Below, in pieces: positions 8,018-21,799 of a DNA stretch of 64,000 nt. This DNA comes from Advenella sp. FME57 (GTDB taxonomy: Bacteria; Pseudomonadota; Gammaproteobacteria; Burkholderiales; Burkholderiaceae_B): positions 1 through 64,000 of the forward strand of contig NZ_JABUXU010000019.1 in assembly GCF_014897675.1 (NCBI RefSeq), given 5' to 3'. The notes under the pieces are model-generated. The model made no database searches, was not told the DNA's origin, and saw only the letters and a list, made by a program, of their open reading frames with translations. A program made the translations under genes and the position numbers. Within the stretch, counting starts at the first letter, position 1; each line of letters opens with the position of its first letter.

Positions 8018-9502
8018 ATGGATTATCTGCTGGCGCTAGATCAGGGAACGTCCAGTTCCCGCAGCATTTTATTTGATCGCAACGGGCAAATTGTGGGACT
8101 TGCGCAGCAGGAGTTTACGCAGCATTATCCGCAATCGGGCTGGGTCGAGCACGACGCGGTTGAAATCTGGCGTACCCAGCTGGTCACCATGCAAAAGGTG
8201 CTGCATCAGACCGCGGTGGACATTGCCCGGGTGCGCGCAGTCGGCATTACCAATCAGCGCGAGACAACGGTGTTATGGGACCGTCGGACAGGCGAACCCC
8301 TGGGGCCGGCAATCGTATGGCAGGATCGTCGGGGCGAACCGTTATGCCGCCAGTTGCGCGATCAGGGGCATGAGTCCATGATTCTGGAGAAAACCGGCCT
8401 GCGCCTGGATGCGTATTTTTCTGCGACCAAGCTGGTCTGGATGCTGGAGCATCTGCCGCAGGCCAGGGCGCGTGCCGAAAAAGGCGAACTCCTGTTCGGC
8501 ACCATTGACAGCTGGCTGATCTGGCAACTGACCGGCGGCAACGTGCACGCCACCGATGTGACCAATGCATCGCGCACCATGCTGTTTAATGTGCATACAG
8601 GACGGTGGGACCCGCAGTTGCTGGATCTGTTCCAGATTCCCGCCAGCCTGCTGCCGCAGGTGATGGCCTCCAGCGCTCACTATGGCGATATCCCTGCCGA
8701 TCTGCTGGGTTATGCGCTGCCCATTTGCGGCGTGGCGGGCGATCAGCATAGTGCGCTTTTTGGCCAGGCGTGCACGCGGGCGGGGATGGCTAAAAATACC
8801 TACGGCACAGGTTGCTTTGCTCTGCTGCACACCGGCACGCGCTTTACCGCTTCTGAAAATGGACTGCTCACGACCCGGGTTGCGCAATATGGCCAGCAAC
8901 AGCCGGAGTTCGCGCTGGAGGGTAGCGTCTTTGTGGCGGGCGCGGCCGTGCAGTGGCTGCGTGACGGTCTTGGGATCATTAAAAGAAGCCGGGATGTGCA
9001 GGCGCTGGCCCAGTCGGTTCCCGATACGGGTGGCGTCATGTTCGTCCCTGCTTTTACCGGTTTGGGCGCGCCGTACTGGAACGCAGACGCCCGTGGGACG
9101 CTGGTCGGCATCAATCGCGCCACGACCGCTGCGCACATTGCCCGTGCTGCAGTCGAGAGCATTGCCTATCAGAGCGCCGCACTGCTGTCGGCCATGGCGC
9201 GCGACGGCGCGGGGTTGGAGCAGTTACGGGTAGACGGCGGCGCCAGTGTCAATGATGCGCTGATGCAATTTCAGGCCGATCTGCTGGGTATCCCGGTGTT
9301 ACGTCCGCAAGTGGTGGAAACGACCGCGCTGGGCGCTGCTTATCTGGCCGGGCTGCAGTGCGGCATCTGGTCCGACGTTGAGCAGATCGAGCAGCTGTGG
9401 CGTATCGATAAAACCTTTGAGCCTGCCATGAGCCGGGACCAGGCGCAGGCGTGCATGCAGCGGTGGGAAAAGGCAGTTGCGCAAACGATTAGCGGCACCT
9501 GA
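8018..9502 (+). CDS. glpK: glycerol kinase
   Basis: Phosphorylates glycerol to sn-glycerol 3-phosphate with ATP. The 494-residue sequence follows the FGGY kinase pattern throughout: [11 protein letters not shown] at the N-terminus, [41 protein letters not shown] and [10 protein letters not shown]. Length is close to the E. coli enzyme (502). The ATG at 8018 follows GGAG by eight bases; an in-frame upstream start at 7982 lacks this. No glpF or glpD is adjacent; instead the upstream gene is a phosphoglycerol-transferase-like protein. It converges with dbpA with only about 30 bases between the stop codons. Confidence 0.96.
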   Translation: MDYLLALDQGTSSSRSILFDRNGQIVGLAQQEFTQHYPQSGWVEHDAVEIWRTQLVTMQKVLHQTAVDIARVRAVGITNQRETTVLWDRRTGEPLGPAIVWQDRRGEPLCRQLRDQGHESMILEKTGLRLDAYFSATKLVWMLEHLPQARARAEKGELLFGTIDSWLIWQLTGGNVHATDVTNASRTMLFNVHTGRWDPQLLDLFQIPASLLPQVMASSAHYGDIPADLLGYALPICGVAGDQHSALFGQACTRAGMAKNTYGTGCFALLHTGTRFTASENGLLTTRVAQYGQQQPEFALEGSVFVAGAAVQWLRDGLGIIKRSRDVQALAQSVPDTGGVMFVPAFTGLGAPYWNADARGTLVGINRATTAAHIARAAVESIAYQSAALLSAMARDGAGLEQLRVDGGASVNDALMQFQADLLGIPVLRPQVVETTALGAAYLAGLQCGIWSDVEQIEQLWRIDKTFEPAMSRDQAQACMQRWEKAVAQTISGT

Positions 9503-9533
9503 TGACTGGGCGACCCAGCCCGCGCAGCCGCGT

Positions 9534-10907
9534 TTAGCTCAGAAAGCGCATCTGGAATGATCGACCCTTGATAGGGCGCTGGCTCAGGCGCTGCAGTGTA
9601 TCTTCAGCAATGCTGCGGTCAATGGCCACGAAGGCCACAAAATCAAAAAGACTGATTTTACCGACCTGATCGGCTTGCAGGCCCAGGTCTTTGGTAAGCG
9701 CCCCCAGCAGATCGCCTGGCCGCAGTTTGTCCTTCTTGCCGCCCCGAATGCAGATCGTGCGCATCGGGGGCGTGAAGGCGCCGCGAGCGCGCTTGAGCGT
9801 ATTCATGTCCAGCCAGGCCAGTGGCTTGCCCAGCGCCTGTTCGATGCGTTCGGCGCGAAATTTTTCTTTGGGTGTGCACAAAGTGAGCGCCAGTCCGCCT
9901 CGCCCGGCAACCCGGCCAGTGCGTCCCACACGATGGATATGAGTTTCCGCGTTGGGCGACATATCGACATTGATCACTGCATCAAGGGTGGAAATATCCA
10001 GGCCCCTTGCGGCCACGTCGGTGGCCACCAGGACCGAGCAGCTTTGTCCGATAAAGTCGACCAGCACATCTTCGCGGTCTCGCTGGTCCATATCGCCGTG
10101 TAATGTACGGGCTTCGATGCCGCGCTCCAGCAGAGAATCGGTCAGTGCCTCGCATTGGGCCTTGGTGTTGCAAAAGGCCAGCGTAGAGACGGGACGATAG
10201 GCATTGAGCAGTGTGGCGGTGGTTTCAAACCGGTCGGCGTCTTCGGTAGCCACGAACCAGGAGTCGGTGTCGGGATGGTCGGGCTTGTCGTCTGTGCGCA
10301 CATGCACCGGATTCATCAGGAACCCCTCGCTGGCTTTGAGGATGGCGGGCGGAAAGGTTGCCGAGAACAGCAAGTTCTGTCGCTTGAGCGGGCAGGCCTG
10401 GGTGATCGCGCTGATGTCTTCGTAAAAGCCCATATCGATCATGCGATCAGCCTCATCCAGCACCAAAACCTTGACTGCAGACAAATTAAGGACGTCGCGG
10501 TCGACCAGATCCAACACCCGGCCGGGCGTGCCGACAACAATATGTGCACCATGCTGGAGCGATTCTGCCTGCGGCTTCAGGGCCGTGCCCCCGTATAGTG
10601 CAAGCACTTTGATATTGCCCAGCGCGCGTGCCAGCTTGCGCACTTCCTGTGCAACCTGTTCGGCCAGTTCCCGGGTCGGGCACAGGACCAGCGCCTGGCA
10701 ACCGAAATAGGCAGGGTTCAATCGTTGCAGCAGGCCCAGTGCAAAGGCCAGTGTCTTGCCGCTTCCCGTTTTTGCCTGAGCCAGTACATCCCGGCCCTCC
10801 AGGACGGCCGGCAAGCTGGCAGACTGGATCGGCGTCATCGTTTGAAAGCCGAGTTCGGCCAGATTTTTCTGCTGGGCATCGGAAAGGGGAAGGGTGGAAA
10901 AAGACAT
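9534..10907 (-). CDS. dbpA: ATP-dependent RNA helicase DbpA
   Basis: A DEAD-box helicase acting in 50S ribosome assembly; family members are stimulated by hairpin 92 of 23S rRNA. The 457 residues show, in order, the Q motif region (TPIQSASLP), Walker A AKTGSGKT, PTRELAEQ, TPGRVLD, VLDEADRMID, SATFP and HRVGRTGR. The C-terminal about 75 residues (from KDKLRPGDLLGAL) form the DbpA-specific RNA-binding domain, which separates it from RhlE/RhlB. ATG at 10907 (MSFSTLPL) is chosen over an in-frame upstream codon at 10979 because it matches the family start. Transcribed away from gltB. Confidence 0.93.
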   Translation of the reverse strand: MSFSTLPLSDAQQKNLAELGFQTMTPIQSASLPAVLEGRDVLAQAKTGSGKTLAFALGLLQRLNPAYFGCQALVLCPTRELAEQVAQEVRKLARALGNIKVLALYGGTALKPQAESLQHGAHIVVGTPGRVLDLVDRDVLNLSAVKVLVLDEADRMIDMGFYEDISAITQACPLKRQNLLFSATFPPAILKASEGFLMNPVHVRTDDKPDHPDTDSWFVATEDADRFETTATLLNAYRPVSTLAFCNTKAQCEALTDSLLERGIEARTLHGDMDQRDREDVLVDFIGQSCSVLVATDVAARGLDISTLDAVINVDMSPNAETHIHRVGRTGRVAGRGGLALTLCTPKEKFRAERIEQALGKPLAWLDMNTLKRARGAFTPPMRTICIRGGKKDKLRPGDLLGALTKDLGLQADQVGKISLFDFVAFVAIDRSIAEDTLQRLSQRPIKGRSFQMRFLS

Positions 10908-11025
10908 GGTGGCCTGATGGTGACGAAGGCGCAAGCAATGCGGCCTTGCTAAAAAATGAGCGCGATAGGAAAAGCGCAATGAAATCGAAGACTTATTGTA
11001 CCTTAAATCGTCATAATCATTGATC

Positions 11026-11136
11026 TGTCCCTAATTAAAACCGAACCAAAATAGTGCACGTTATATTAGGGTCCGTCCCTTATTATTTTTCTTGCCACAC
11101 TAGGGTAATCGCAGTATTCTTTCTTGTCCCTTATTG
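11026..11136 (+). repeat. three spaced direct repeats in the gltB leader
   Basis: The 12-mer YGTCCCTWATTR occurs three times: 11026-11037, 11074-11085 and 11125-11136. Copies start 48 and 51 bases apart, close to whole helical turns. They lie in the 317-base gap between dbpA and gltB, where gltBD expression must be controlled. They could be binding sites for a regulator that loops or multimerises on DNA. No protein can be named from the sequence. Confidence 0.45.
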
Positions 11137-11224
11137 CGCTGCACGATAGCGTTTAAGTAGTTTAAGCAGTATCCCGGTCCAATCGCGGCGCATTTTTTTA
11201 CGCAGCACTCTGCGGAGTTTTCCT

Positions 11225-15973
<4,749 letters not shown>

Positions 15974-15986
15974 GGAAAGATCTATC

Positions 15987-17453
15987 ATGGGTAAAATTAC
16001 CGGTTTTATCGAATTCGAGCGGGTTGCCGAATCGTACGAGGCGCCCGGTGCGCGCCTGAAACACTATAAAGAGTTTGTCCTGTCGCTGGAGGACAAGCAG
16101 GCGCAGGTGCAAGGCGCGCGCTGCATGGATTGCGGCATCCCGTTCTGCAACACCGGCTGTCCGGTCAACAATATTATTCCCGACTGGAATGATCTGGTGT
16201 ACCGTCAGCAATGGAAACAGGCGCTCGAGGTTCTGCATTCGACCAACAACTTTCCCGAGTTTACCGGCCGCATCTGTCCCGCGCCTTGCGAAGAGGCCTG
16301 TACGCTCAATATCAACAATGATCCGGTTGGCATCAAGTCCATTGAGCATGCCATTATCGATAAGGGCTGGAATGAAGGCTGGGTGGTACCGCAGCCGCCG
16401 TTGAAAAAAACCGGCAAAAAAATCGCCGTGGTCGGCTCCGGTCCCGCTGGGCTGGCTGCTGCGCAGCAACTGGGGCGCGCAGGGCACAGCGTGACGGTTT
16501 TTGAAAAAAGCAATCGTATTGGCGGGTTGATGCGCTACGGAATTCCCGACTTCAAGCTGGACAAGAGCCTGATCGAGCGTCGCGTTTCCCAAATGGAAGC
16601 CGAAGGTGTTGAGTTTCAGGCATCCACTTATGTGGGCGCCGCTGGCGATGCTACCGAAGACGGCCTGAATGTCATCACGACGGCAGAGCTGGACAAGCAA
16701 TTTGACGCCGTCATCATGGCTGGCGGCGCCGAGATGCCGCGCGATCTGCCAGTGCCGGGACGTGAGCTGAGTGGTGTTCACTTTGCCATGGATTTTCTGC
16801 GTCAGCAGAACAAACGCAATGCGGGCGACCGTATCGCCAATCAGATCTCGGCTGCAGGCAAGCACGTGATTGTGATCGGTGGCGGCGATACCGGTTCAGA
16901 CTGTGTGGGTACAAGTAACCGCCAGGGTGCGGCATCGGTTACGCAGATTGAGCTGATGCCCCGGCCGCCGGAGCACGAAAACAAGGCACTGACCTGGCCC
17001 TACTGGCCTGCCAAGCTGCGTACTTCGTCTTCGCATCTCGAAGGGTGTGAGCGTGACTGGGCCATCACCACCAAATGCTTCAAGGGTGACAAGGGCAAGC
17101 TCAAAAAGCTGGTCTGCACACGTGTGGAATGGATCAAGGACGAGGCAACCGGCCAGATGAAAATGCAGGAAATCGAAGGGTCGGAATTTGAACTGAAAGC
17201 GGATCTGGTATTTCTGGCTATGGGCTTTGTTTCTCCCGTCGCTGCGGTACTGGACGCGTTCGGGGTGGAGAAAGACCAGCGCGGCAATGTGAAAGCCAAC
17301 GTTGAAAACTATCGCTCCTCCCGGGACAAAGTGTTCACGGCAGGCGATATGCGACGTGGCCAGTCGCTGGTGGTCTGGGCCATACGCGAAGGTCGTCAAT
17401 GCGCGCGTGCGGTAGATGAATTTTTGATGGGGGCCTCGCTGCTGCCGCGCTAA
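15987..17453 (+). CDS. gltD: glutamate synthase small subunit
   Basis: Supplies electrons from NADPH through FAD and two 4Fe-4S clusters to GltB. The 488-residue protein has the N-terminal cysteine clusters ([14 protein letters not shown] and CPAPCEEAC), an FAD motif [14 protein letters not shown], a second nucleotide motif GGGDTGSD and the closing [14 protein letters not shown] block. Start at 15987 is preferred because AAGGAAAG precedes it; the frame extends upstream inside gltB but without family similarity. It is the last gene of the operon and is followed by a strong intrinsic terminator. Confidence 0.97.
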   Translation: MGKITGFIEFERVAESYEAPGARLKHYKEFVLSLEDKQAQVQGARCMDCGIPFCNTGCPVNNIIPDWNDLVYRQQWKQALEVLHSTNNFPEFTGRICPAPCEEACTLNINNDPVGIKSIEHAIIDKGWNEGWVVPQPPLKKTGKKIAVVGSGPAGLAAAQQLGRAGHSVTVFEKSNRIGGLMRYGIPDFKLDKSLIERRVSQMEAEGVEFQASTYVGAAGDATEDGLNVITTAELDKQFDAVIMAGGAEMPRDLPVPGRELSGVHFAMDFLRQQNKRNAGDRIANQISAAGKHVIVIGGGDTGSDCVGTSNRQGAASVTQIELMPRPPEHENKALTWPYWPAKLRTSSSHLEGCERDWAITTKCFKGDKGKLKKLVCTRVEWIKDEATGQMKMQEIEGSEFELKADLVFLAMGFVSPVAAVLDAFGVEKDQRGNVKANVENYRSSRDKVFTAGDMRRGQSLVVWAIREGRQCARAVDEFLMGASLLPR

Positions 17454-17526
17454 TTTCCCCTGCCGGGCAGTGTGAAGCAATTGTTACGCTGCATTACGCA
17501 ATCTCCCCGGTAGTTTGTCTTGAGCG

Positions 17527-17580
17527 TGCGCAAGTGCCTGTTTTCAAGTTGAGCAGGCACTTGCGCATTTTTGCGTTTTG
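17527..17580 (+). terminator. intrinsic terminator of gltBD
   Basis: A perfect 14-bp stem (TGCGCAAGTGCCTG with CAGGCACTTGCGCA) has a 13-base loop and is followed directly by TTTTTGCGTTTTG. It lies 73 bases after the gltD stop and before mlaF. Confidence 0.9.
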
Positions 17581-17639
17581 TTTTTACCAACTCCCGTTAA
17601 ACAGATACAATAGGGTCTCTTTTTCAAGAAATTTCTTTG

Positions 17640-18476
17640 ATGACAGTAGAGTCACGTCACTCCTCCCCGCCGGTTATTCGGTTTGCGGATGTCACCCTTG
17701 GTTACGATACACGCGTCATTTTGCGGGATCTGAATCTCGAAGTATACAAAGGCGAAGTGGTTGCACTTATTGGTGGTTCCGGTTCTGGTAAGACCACCTT
17801 GTTGCGCGCAGCAACGGGCCAGATTCGCGCCCAGAAAGGGGCCGTTACGGTCTTTGACCACGATGTCAATCGCATGACGCCCCAGCAACTGGGCGCCGTG
17901 CGTCGTCGCATGGGCGTATTGTTCCAGCAGGGCGCCTTGTTTACAGACCTGAGCGTATTTGGCAACGTGGCGTTTCCCTTGCGCGAACTGAGCAAGGATA
18001 GCGAAGCCGTTATCCTGGAAAAGGTGCTGGACAAACTGGATCAGGTCGGGCTCAAGCGCGCCGCGCATTTGAGTGTTTCCGAAATTTCGGGCGGCATGGC
18101 GCGCCGGGTTGCGCTGGCCCGGGCCATTGTGCTGGAACCCGAGATTATTCTGTTTGACGAACCCTTTGCCGGGCTGGATCCGATCTCGCTTGGCATGACG
18201 GCTCGTCTGATCCGCAGCCTGACCGACAAGCTCGGCTGCGCCACCGTACTCATTACGCATGATCTGGAAGAGTCCTTCCTGATTGCCGACCAGGTTTATA
18301 TGGTAGGTGACGGCAGCCTGGTGGTATCGGGCACGCCGGACCAAGTGCGCCAGTCTGACAATTCGCTGGCGCGGCAGTTTCTCAAGGGTGCCTCCAGCGG
18401 GCCCGTGGTGTTTGAGTATCCGCCCTCTGACGATTTCGATCGCTGGCTCAGCCGTCATCGTGAGGGCGTCAAATGA
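17640..18476 (+). CDS. mlaF: phospholipid-transport ABC ATPase MlaF
   Basis: Cytoplasmic ATPase of the Mla system, which moves phospholipids between the inner membrane and the periplasmic carrier to keep the outer membrane asymmetric. The 278 residues show Walker A GGSGSGKTT, signature SEISGGMARRVALARA (the form typical of Mla/Mce ATPases), Walker B IILFDEPFAGLDP and the H-loop LITHDLEE. ATG at 17640 is used; the preceding TTG adds one residue. It overlaps mlaE by four bases, so the two are translationally coupled. First gene of the mlaFEDAC cluster. Confidence 0.95.
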   Translation: MTVESRHSSPPVIRFADVTLGYDTRVILRDLNLEVYKGEVVALIGGSGSGKTTLLRAATGQIRAQKGAVTVFDHDVNRMTPQQLGAVRRRMGVLFQQGALFTDLSVFGNVAFPLRELSKDSEAVILEKVLDKLDQVGLKRAAHLSVSEISGGMARRVALARAIVLEPEIILFDEPFAGLDPISLGMTARLIRSLTDKLGCATVLITHDLEESFLIADQVYMVGDGSLVVSGTPDQVRQSDNSLARQFLKGASSGPVVFEYPPSDDFDRWLSRHREGVK

Positions 18477-19255
18477 TCGTCAATTTTATTACTGCGCTGG
18501 GCGCGCGCGTTACGCGTCCCATTCTGACGCTGGGAATCTGTTTCCGGTTTTTTCTTGACGTCCTGGCGCGTAGCGGGGTGGTGTTCAAGCGCCCCCGGCT
18601 GGTCATTGAGCAAATTCATTTTATCGGCAACTATTCGCTGATCATTATCGCGGTATCGGGCCTGTTTGTTGGCTTTGTGCTGGGTTTGCAGGGCTATTAC
18701 ACGCTCACTCGTTATGGTTCCGAAGAGGCGCTGGGCGTCATGGTGGCTCTGGGCCTGGTGCGCGAGCTGGGGCCGGTCGTGACCGCGCTGTTGTTTGCCG
18801 GCAGGGCCGGTACTTCCATTACCGCGGAAATCGGCCTGATGAAGGCTGGCGAGCAGATCGCGGCCATTGAGGTGATGGGCATTAACCCGTTGCGACGCAT
18901 TGTGGTTCCGCGTTTTTGGGGCGGCGTGATCGCCATGCCGATTCTCGCGCTGATTTTTTCGGCTGTCGGTATTATGGGCGGCTGGCTGGTTGCGGTGGTG
19001 CTCATTGGCGTGGATGGTGGTTCATTCTGGTCGCAAATGCAAAGCGCTGTCGATATTCGGGACGATATTCTGGCAGGATTCATCAAAAGCGTGGTATTCG
19101 GTCTGGCAGTCATGCTGGTTTCAGTCTATGAGGGCTGGATGTCGCGGCCCACGCCGGAAGGCGTAGCGCGTGCCACGACACGCACGGTGGTGGTCAGTTC
19201 GCTACTGGTGCTTGCGCTCGATTTCCTGCTCACTGCAGTGATGTTCGGTGGTTAG
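18473..19255 (+). CDS. mlaE: phospholipid-transport ABC permease MlaE
   Basis: Inner-membrane permease of the Mla complex. The 260 residues contain about five hydrophobic helices and the MlaE/Mce permease pattern: YSLIIIAVSGLFVGFVLGLQ, then LGLVRELGPVVTALLFAGRAGTS, EIGLMKAGEQI and EVMGINPLRRIVVPRF. It works as a dimer with MlaF and, in other bacteria, the STAS protein MlaB, for which no gene is present here. It overlaps mlaF by four bases and is followed by mlaD after a 40-base gap. Confidence 0.95.
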   Translation: MIVNFITALGARVTRPILTLGICFRFFLDVLARSGVVFKRPRLVIEQIHFIGNYSLIIIAVSGLFVGFVLGLQGYYTLTRYGSEEALGVMVALGLVRELGPVVTALLFAGRAGTSITAEIGLMKAGEQIAAIEVMGINPLRRIVVPRFWGGVIAMPILALIFSAVGIMGGWLVAVVLIGVDGGSFWSQMQSAVDIRDDILAGFIKSVVFGLAVMLVSVYEGWMSRPTPEGVARATTRTVVVSSLLVLALDFLLTAVMFGG

Positions 19256-19295
19256 TCGCGTTTTGTGACGTGCACACGAAAAAGGTTAAATTCAA

Positions 19296-19841
19296 ATGAG
19301 TAAGAAAACAGATTTTCTGGTTGGGTTGTTCGTGTTGCTGGGTATTCTGGCTGCGGTGTTCATGATGCTGCAGGCAGGCAACCTCAGAACCTTTTCTATC
19401 GGGCAAACCTATCATGTGACCGGTAAATTCGAGAATATCGGCGCGCTCAAAGTGCGCTCTCCGGTCAAAAGCAATGGCGTGGTGGTTGGCCGGGTCAGCA
19501 GCATCGACTTTGACAATAAAGTGTTCAAGGCGGTTGTGGGTATGGATATTGAAGCCGGCTATCAGTTTCCTGAAGACAGTTCGGCGTCCATCATGACCTC
19601 GGGGCTGCTCGGTGAGCAGTATGTGGGCTTGACGCCTGGCGCCGAAGAAAAAAATCTGGCTGACAACAGTGAAATTATCTATACGCAGAGCGCTGTGGTG
19701 CTCGAAGAGCTGATCAGCAAGTTCCTGTTTTCCAAGGCAGAATCGGAAGGATCCAGTGCTTCGGGCAGTGGCGGTGCGGGCCAGCAGCAAAGTGCGCCGG
19801 CGCTGACGCCGCCTGCATCTGCACCGGCGCCTGTGCAATAA
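19296..19841 (+). CDS. mlaD: MCE-domain phospholipid-binding protein MlaD
   Basis: Inner-membrane-anchored hexameric ring protein that passes phospholipid between MlaFE and MlaC. The 181 residues have one N-terminal membrane segment (FLVGLFVLLGILAAVFMML), one MCE domain (residues about 38-116, with VKSNGVVVGRV and SGLLGEQYVGLTPG) and a short low-complexity tail rich in Ala, Gln and Pro. Length fits MlaD of beta- and gammaproteobacteria. An AAAGG element precedes the ATG. Confidence 0.95.
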   Translation: MSKKTDFLVGLFVLLGILAAVFMMLQAGNLRTFSIGQTYHVTGKFENIGALKVRSPVKSNGVVVGRVSSIDFDNKVFKAVVGMDIEAGYQFPEDSSASIMTSGLLGEQYVGLTPGAEEKNLADNSEIIYTQSAVVLEELISKFLFSKAESEGSSASGSGGAGQQQSAPALTPPASAPAPVQ

Positions 19842-19943
19842 CTGTTCAAATACTGGTATATTTAGGCTAATGCAAGGCGCTGCAGTCCGGATGGCAAGTT
19901 ACCGTCTGGATCGGGCCTGTCGACACAAAATAACGAGTCTCCT

Positions 19944-20939
19944 ATGAAACAAACTCAAATACGCCTGGTTGGTCTGGGTTCCGCCTTGGTGGTGCTCGCC
20001 GGTTGTGCGTCGGTCAAAAATCCGACGCCCGGCGATCCACTGGAAAGTTACAACCGCAGCATGTTTTCTTTCAATGATGCGGTTGACCGCAACCTGCTCA
20101 CGCCTGTGGCCAAGGGTTATCAGGCGGTTGTGCCAAGTCCGGTGCGCACCTGCGTTACCAATATTTTCAACAACTTCGGCGATATCTGGTCGGGGGTGAA
20201 CAGCTTTTTGCAGGGCCGTGGCCTTGATTCGGTCAATACCTTCGGCCGGGTGCTGTTTAACTCCACCATGGGCCTGGGCGGGTGTATCGACGTTGCTTCC
20301 ATGAAAGGCGCGCCGCGCATCCAGAACGATTTTGGCACCACCCTTGGAGTCTGGGGTATAGGCCAGGGCCCTTATTTTGTGCTGCCGCTGCTGGGGCCGT
20401 CAACGTTTCGCGATACCGCCGGCACGGTGGGCGACGGCGTTGGCGGATCTGCAGTCTATGCTTCGCCCGGCGCCATCAACGATGTACCGGTGCGCAACAC
20501 GGTCTGGGGTGTCAGCATTGTCAACTCCCGCGCCAACCTGCTTAACGCCAGCGATCTCATGAACGATGTCGCGCTGGATCGATACAGCTTCCTGCGTGAT
20601 GCCTATTTGCAGCGTCGCCAGGCATTGCTCAATCAGAAACTGGGCCCTGTCGTGCTGGATCAGCCAGGCGGGCAGAGCAAGGCCGGTAGCGGCAACCTGC
20701 CGTCATACGATGACCCTGAAGCGGGCAGCGCGGGTGCAACCGGCGCTGCTGCTAATCCCAATTTGCCGATGTACGATGATCCGGAAGCCGCTCCGGCAGG
20801 GGGCGCGGCCCAAAGTGCACCCAAGCCGGCCTCCCAGCCGTCAGCAGCCAGTCGGCAACAACCTGCAGGATCGCCTGCGGGCGGTCCCGCCAATGCAGAC
20901 TCATCCGTCCCCGTCTATACGGACCCGGAAGGCAAGTAA
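19944..20939 (+). CDS. mlaA: outer-membrane lipoprotein MlaA (VacJ)
   Basis: Removes mislocalised phospholipids from the outer leaflet of the outer membrane and hands them to MlaC. The signal peptide ends in the lipobox LAGC, placing the lipidated cysteine at residue 21. The VacJ domain follows: DPLESYNRSMFSFNDAVDR, GRVLFNSTMGLGG, FGTTLGVWGIGQGPYFVLPL. At 331 residues it is longer than E. coli MlaA (about 250) because of a C-terminal tail, rich in Ala, Pro, Gly and Gln, holding three copies of a short motif P-x-Y-[DT]-D-P-E. The lipoprotein gene sits inside the transporter cluster, as in related bacteria. Confidence 0.93.
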   Translation: MKQTQIRLVGLGSALVVLAGCASVKNPTPGDPLESYNRSMFSFNDAVDRNLLTPVAKGYQAVVPSPVRTCVTNIFNNFGDIWSGVNSFLQGRGLDSVNTFGRVLFNSTMGLGGCIDVASMKGAPRIQNDFGTTLGVWGIGQGPYFVLPLLGPSTFRDTAGTVGDGVGGSAVYASPGAINDVPVRNTVWGVSIVNSRANLLNASDLMNDVALDRYSFLRDAYLQRRQALLNQKLGPVVLDQPGGQSKAGSGNLPSYDDPEAGSAGATGAAANPNLPMYDDPEAAPAGGAAQSAPKPASQPSAASRQQPAGSPAGGPANADSSVPVYTDPEGK

Positions 20940-20956
20940 TTGCGCGCATGAATACA

Positions 20957-21004
20957 ACAGCCTGAAATGGGATTGTCGACCCATTCCTTTCAGGCTGTTT
21001 CATT
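20957..21004 (+). terminator. hairpin between mlaA and mlaC (terminator or attenuator)
   Basis: ACAGCCTGAAATGGG pairs with CCCATT-CC-TTTCAGGCTGT, with a two-base bulge, and is followed by TTTCATTC. Because mlaC follows in the same direction, it may only partly stop transcription or protect the upstream mRNA. Confidence 0.55.
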
Positions 21005-21123
21005 CGGCGGGTTCTTTTACTCTTGCTGACACTTCCCATGTATCCTCGGAAATACAATGAGTCAATTGGGCAGGTACCGGCCAGTCCGGACTGTCACGTC
21101 ACAGATCAGAAAGGAGATCACGT

Positions 21124-21732
21124 ATGAAATTCGCAGGTATTCTCAGGACCACCCAGGCCGCCATGATCGCCGGGTTCCTTTCGGCAGGTGCCATGCAGGC
21201 TGCTGTGGCTGCCCAGGATCCGAATCAATTCGTCGAGCAGATCGCCAATAACACCTTGCAGGCCGTGAATCAGAACGAAGCGGCCAAAGGTGGCGATGTT
21301 GGCGCCATCAATGGCATTGTCACTCAGTACCTGATGCCGCACATCAATATGGAGAAGACCACCCGTCTGGCGGTGGGCCAGCCGTGGCGCCAGGCCACTG
21401 CGCAGCAGCGTTCGGCGCTGGTTAACGGATTTAAGCAGACATTGCTGCGGACTTATAGTGGCGCGTTTCGCAATGTGACGCCAAGCACCACCATTACCAT
21501 GCAGCCGTTCCGTGGTGATGCCAACGCCAGCGATGTGGTCGTGCGCTCTACCATTACGGCCGGCCAGGGGCCTATTTCGGTGGATTATCGTATGGAAAAG
21601 GCCGGCAGTGGCTGGAAAATCTATGACCTGAACGTGGAAAACATCTGGCTTATCCAGAATTACCGCAATCAGTTTGCCGGTCAGATCTCGCAAGGCGGCA
21701 TTGATGGCCTGATTAAGGCACTCAATCGCTGA
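21124..21732 (+). CDS. mlaC: periplasmic phospholipid carrier MlaC
   Basis: Soluble shuttle that carries phospholipid across the periplasm between MlaA and MlaD. The 202 residues begin with a Sec signal peptide that ends near AAVAAQDP. The mature part has MlaC-family features: QYLMPHINMEKTTRLAVGQPWR, the core LRTYSGAFRN and a conserved YRMEKAGSGWKIYDLNVENIW... near the end. AAGGAG lies seven bases before the ATG. A terminator follows, and no mlaB gene lies behind it. Confidence 0.93.
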   Translation: MKFAGILRTTQAAMIAGFLSAGAMQAAVAAQDPNQFVEQIANNTLQAVNQNEAAKGGDVGAINGIVTQYLMPHINMEKTTRLAVGQPWRQATAQQRSALVNGFKQTLLRTYSGAFRNVTPSTTITMQPFRGDANASDVVVRSTITAGQGPISVDYRMEKAGSGWKIYDLNVENIWLIQNYRNQFAGQISQGGIDGLIKALNR

Positions 21733-21757
21733 TTCTACGGGCGTATGAGCTATAATG

Positions 21758-21794
21758 AAATGCTTGCTTCATTGGTGAAGCAAGCATTTTTTTA
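21758..21794 (+). terminator. intrinsic terminator after mlaC
   Basis: AAATGCTTGCTTC, loop ATTGGT, GAAGCAAGCATTT, then TTTTT: a 13-bp perfect stem with a T-run. The next gene starts only six bases later, so yadG-like expression needs read-through or another promoter; a TATAAT lies at 21751, just ahead of the stem, without a clear -35. Confidence 0.85.
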
Positions 21795-21799
21795 TATTC

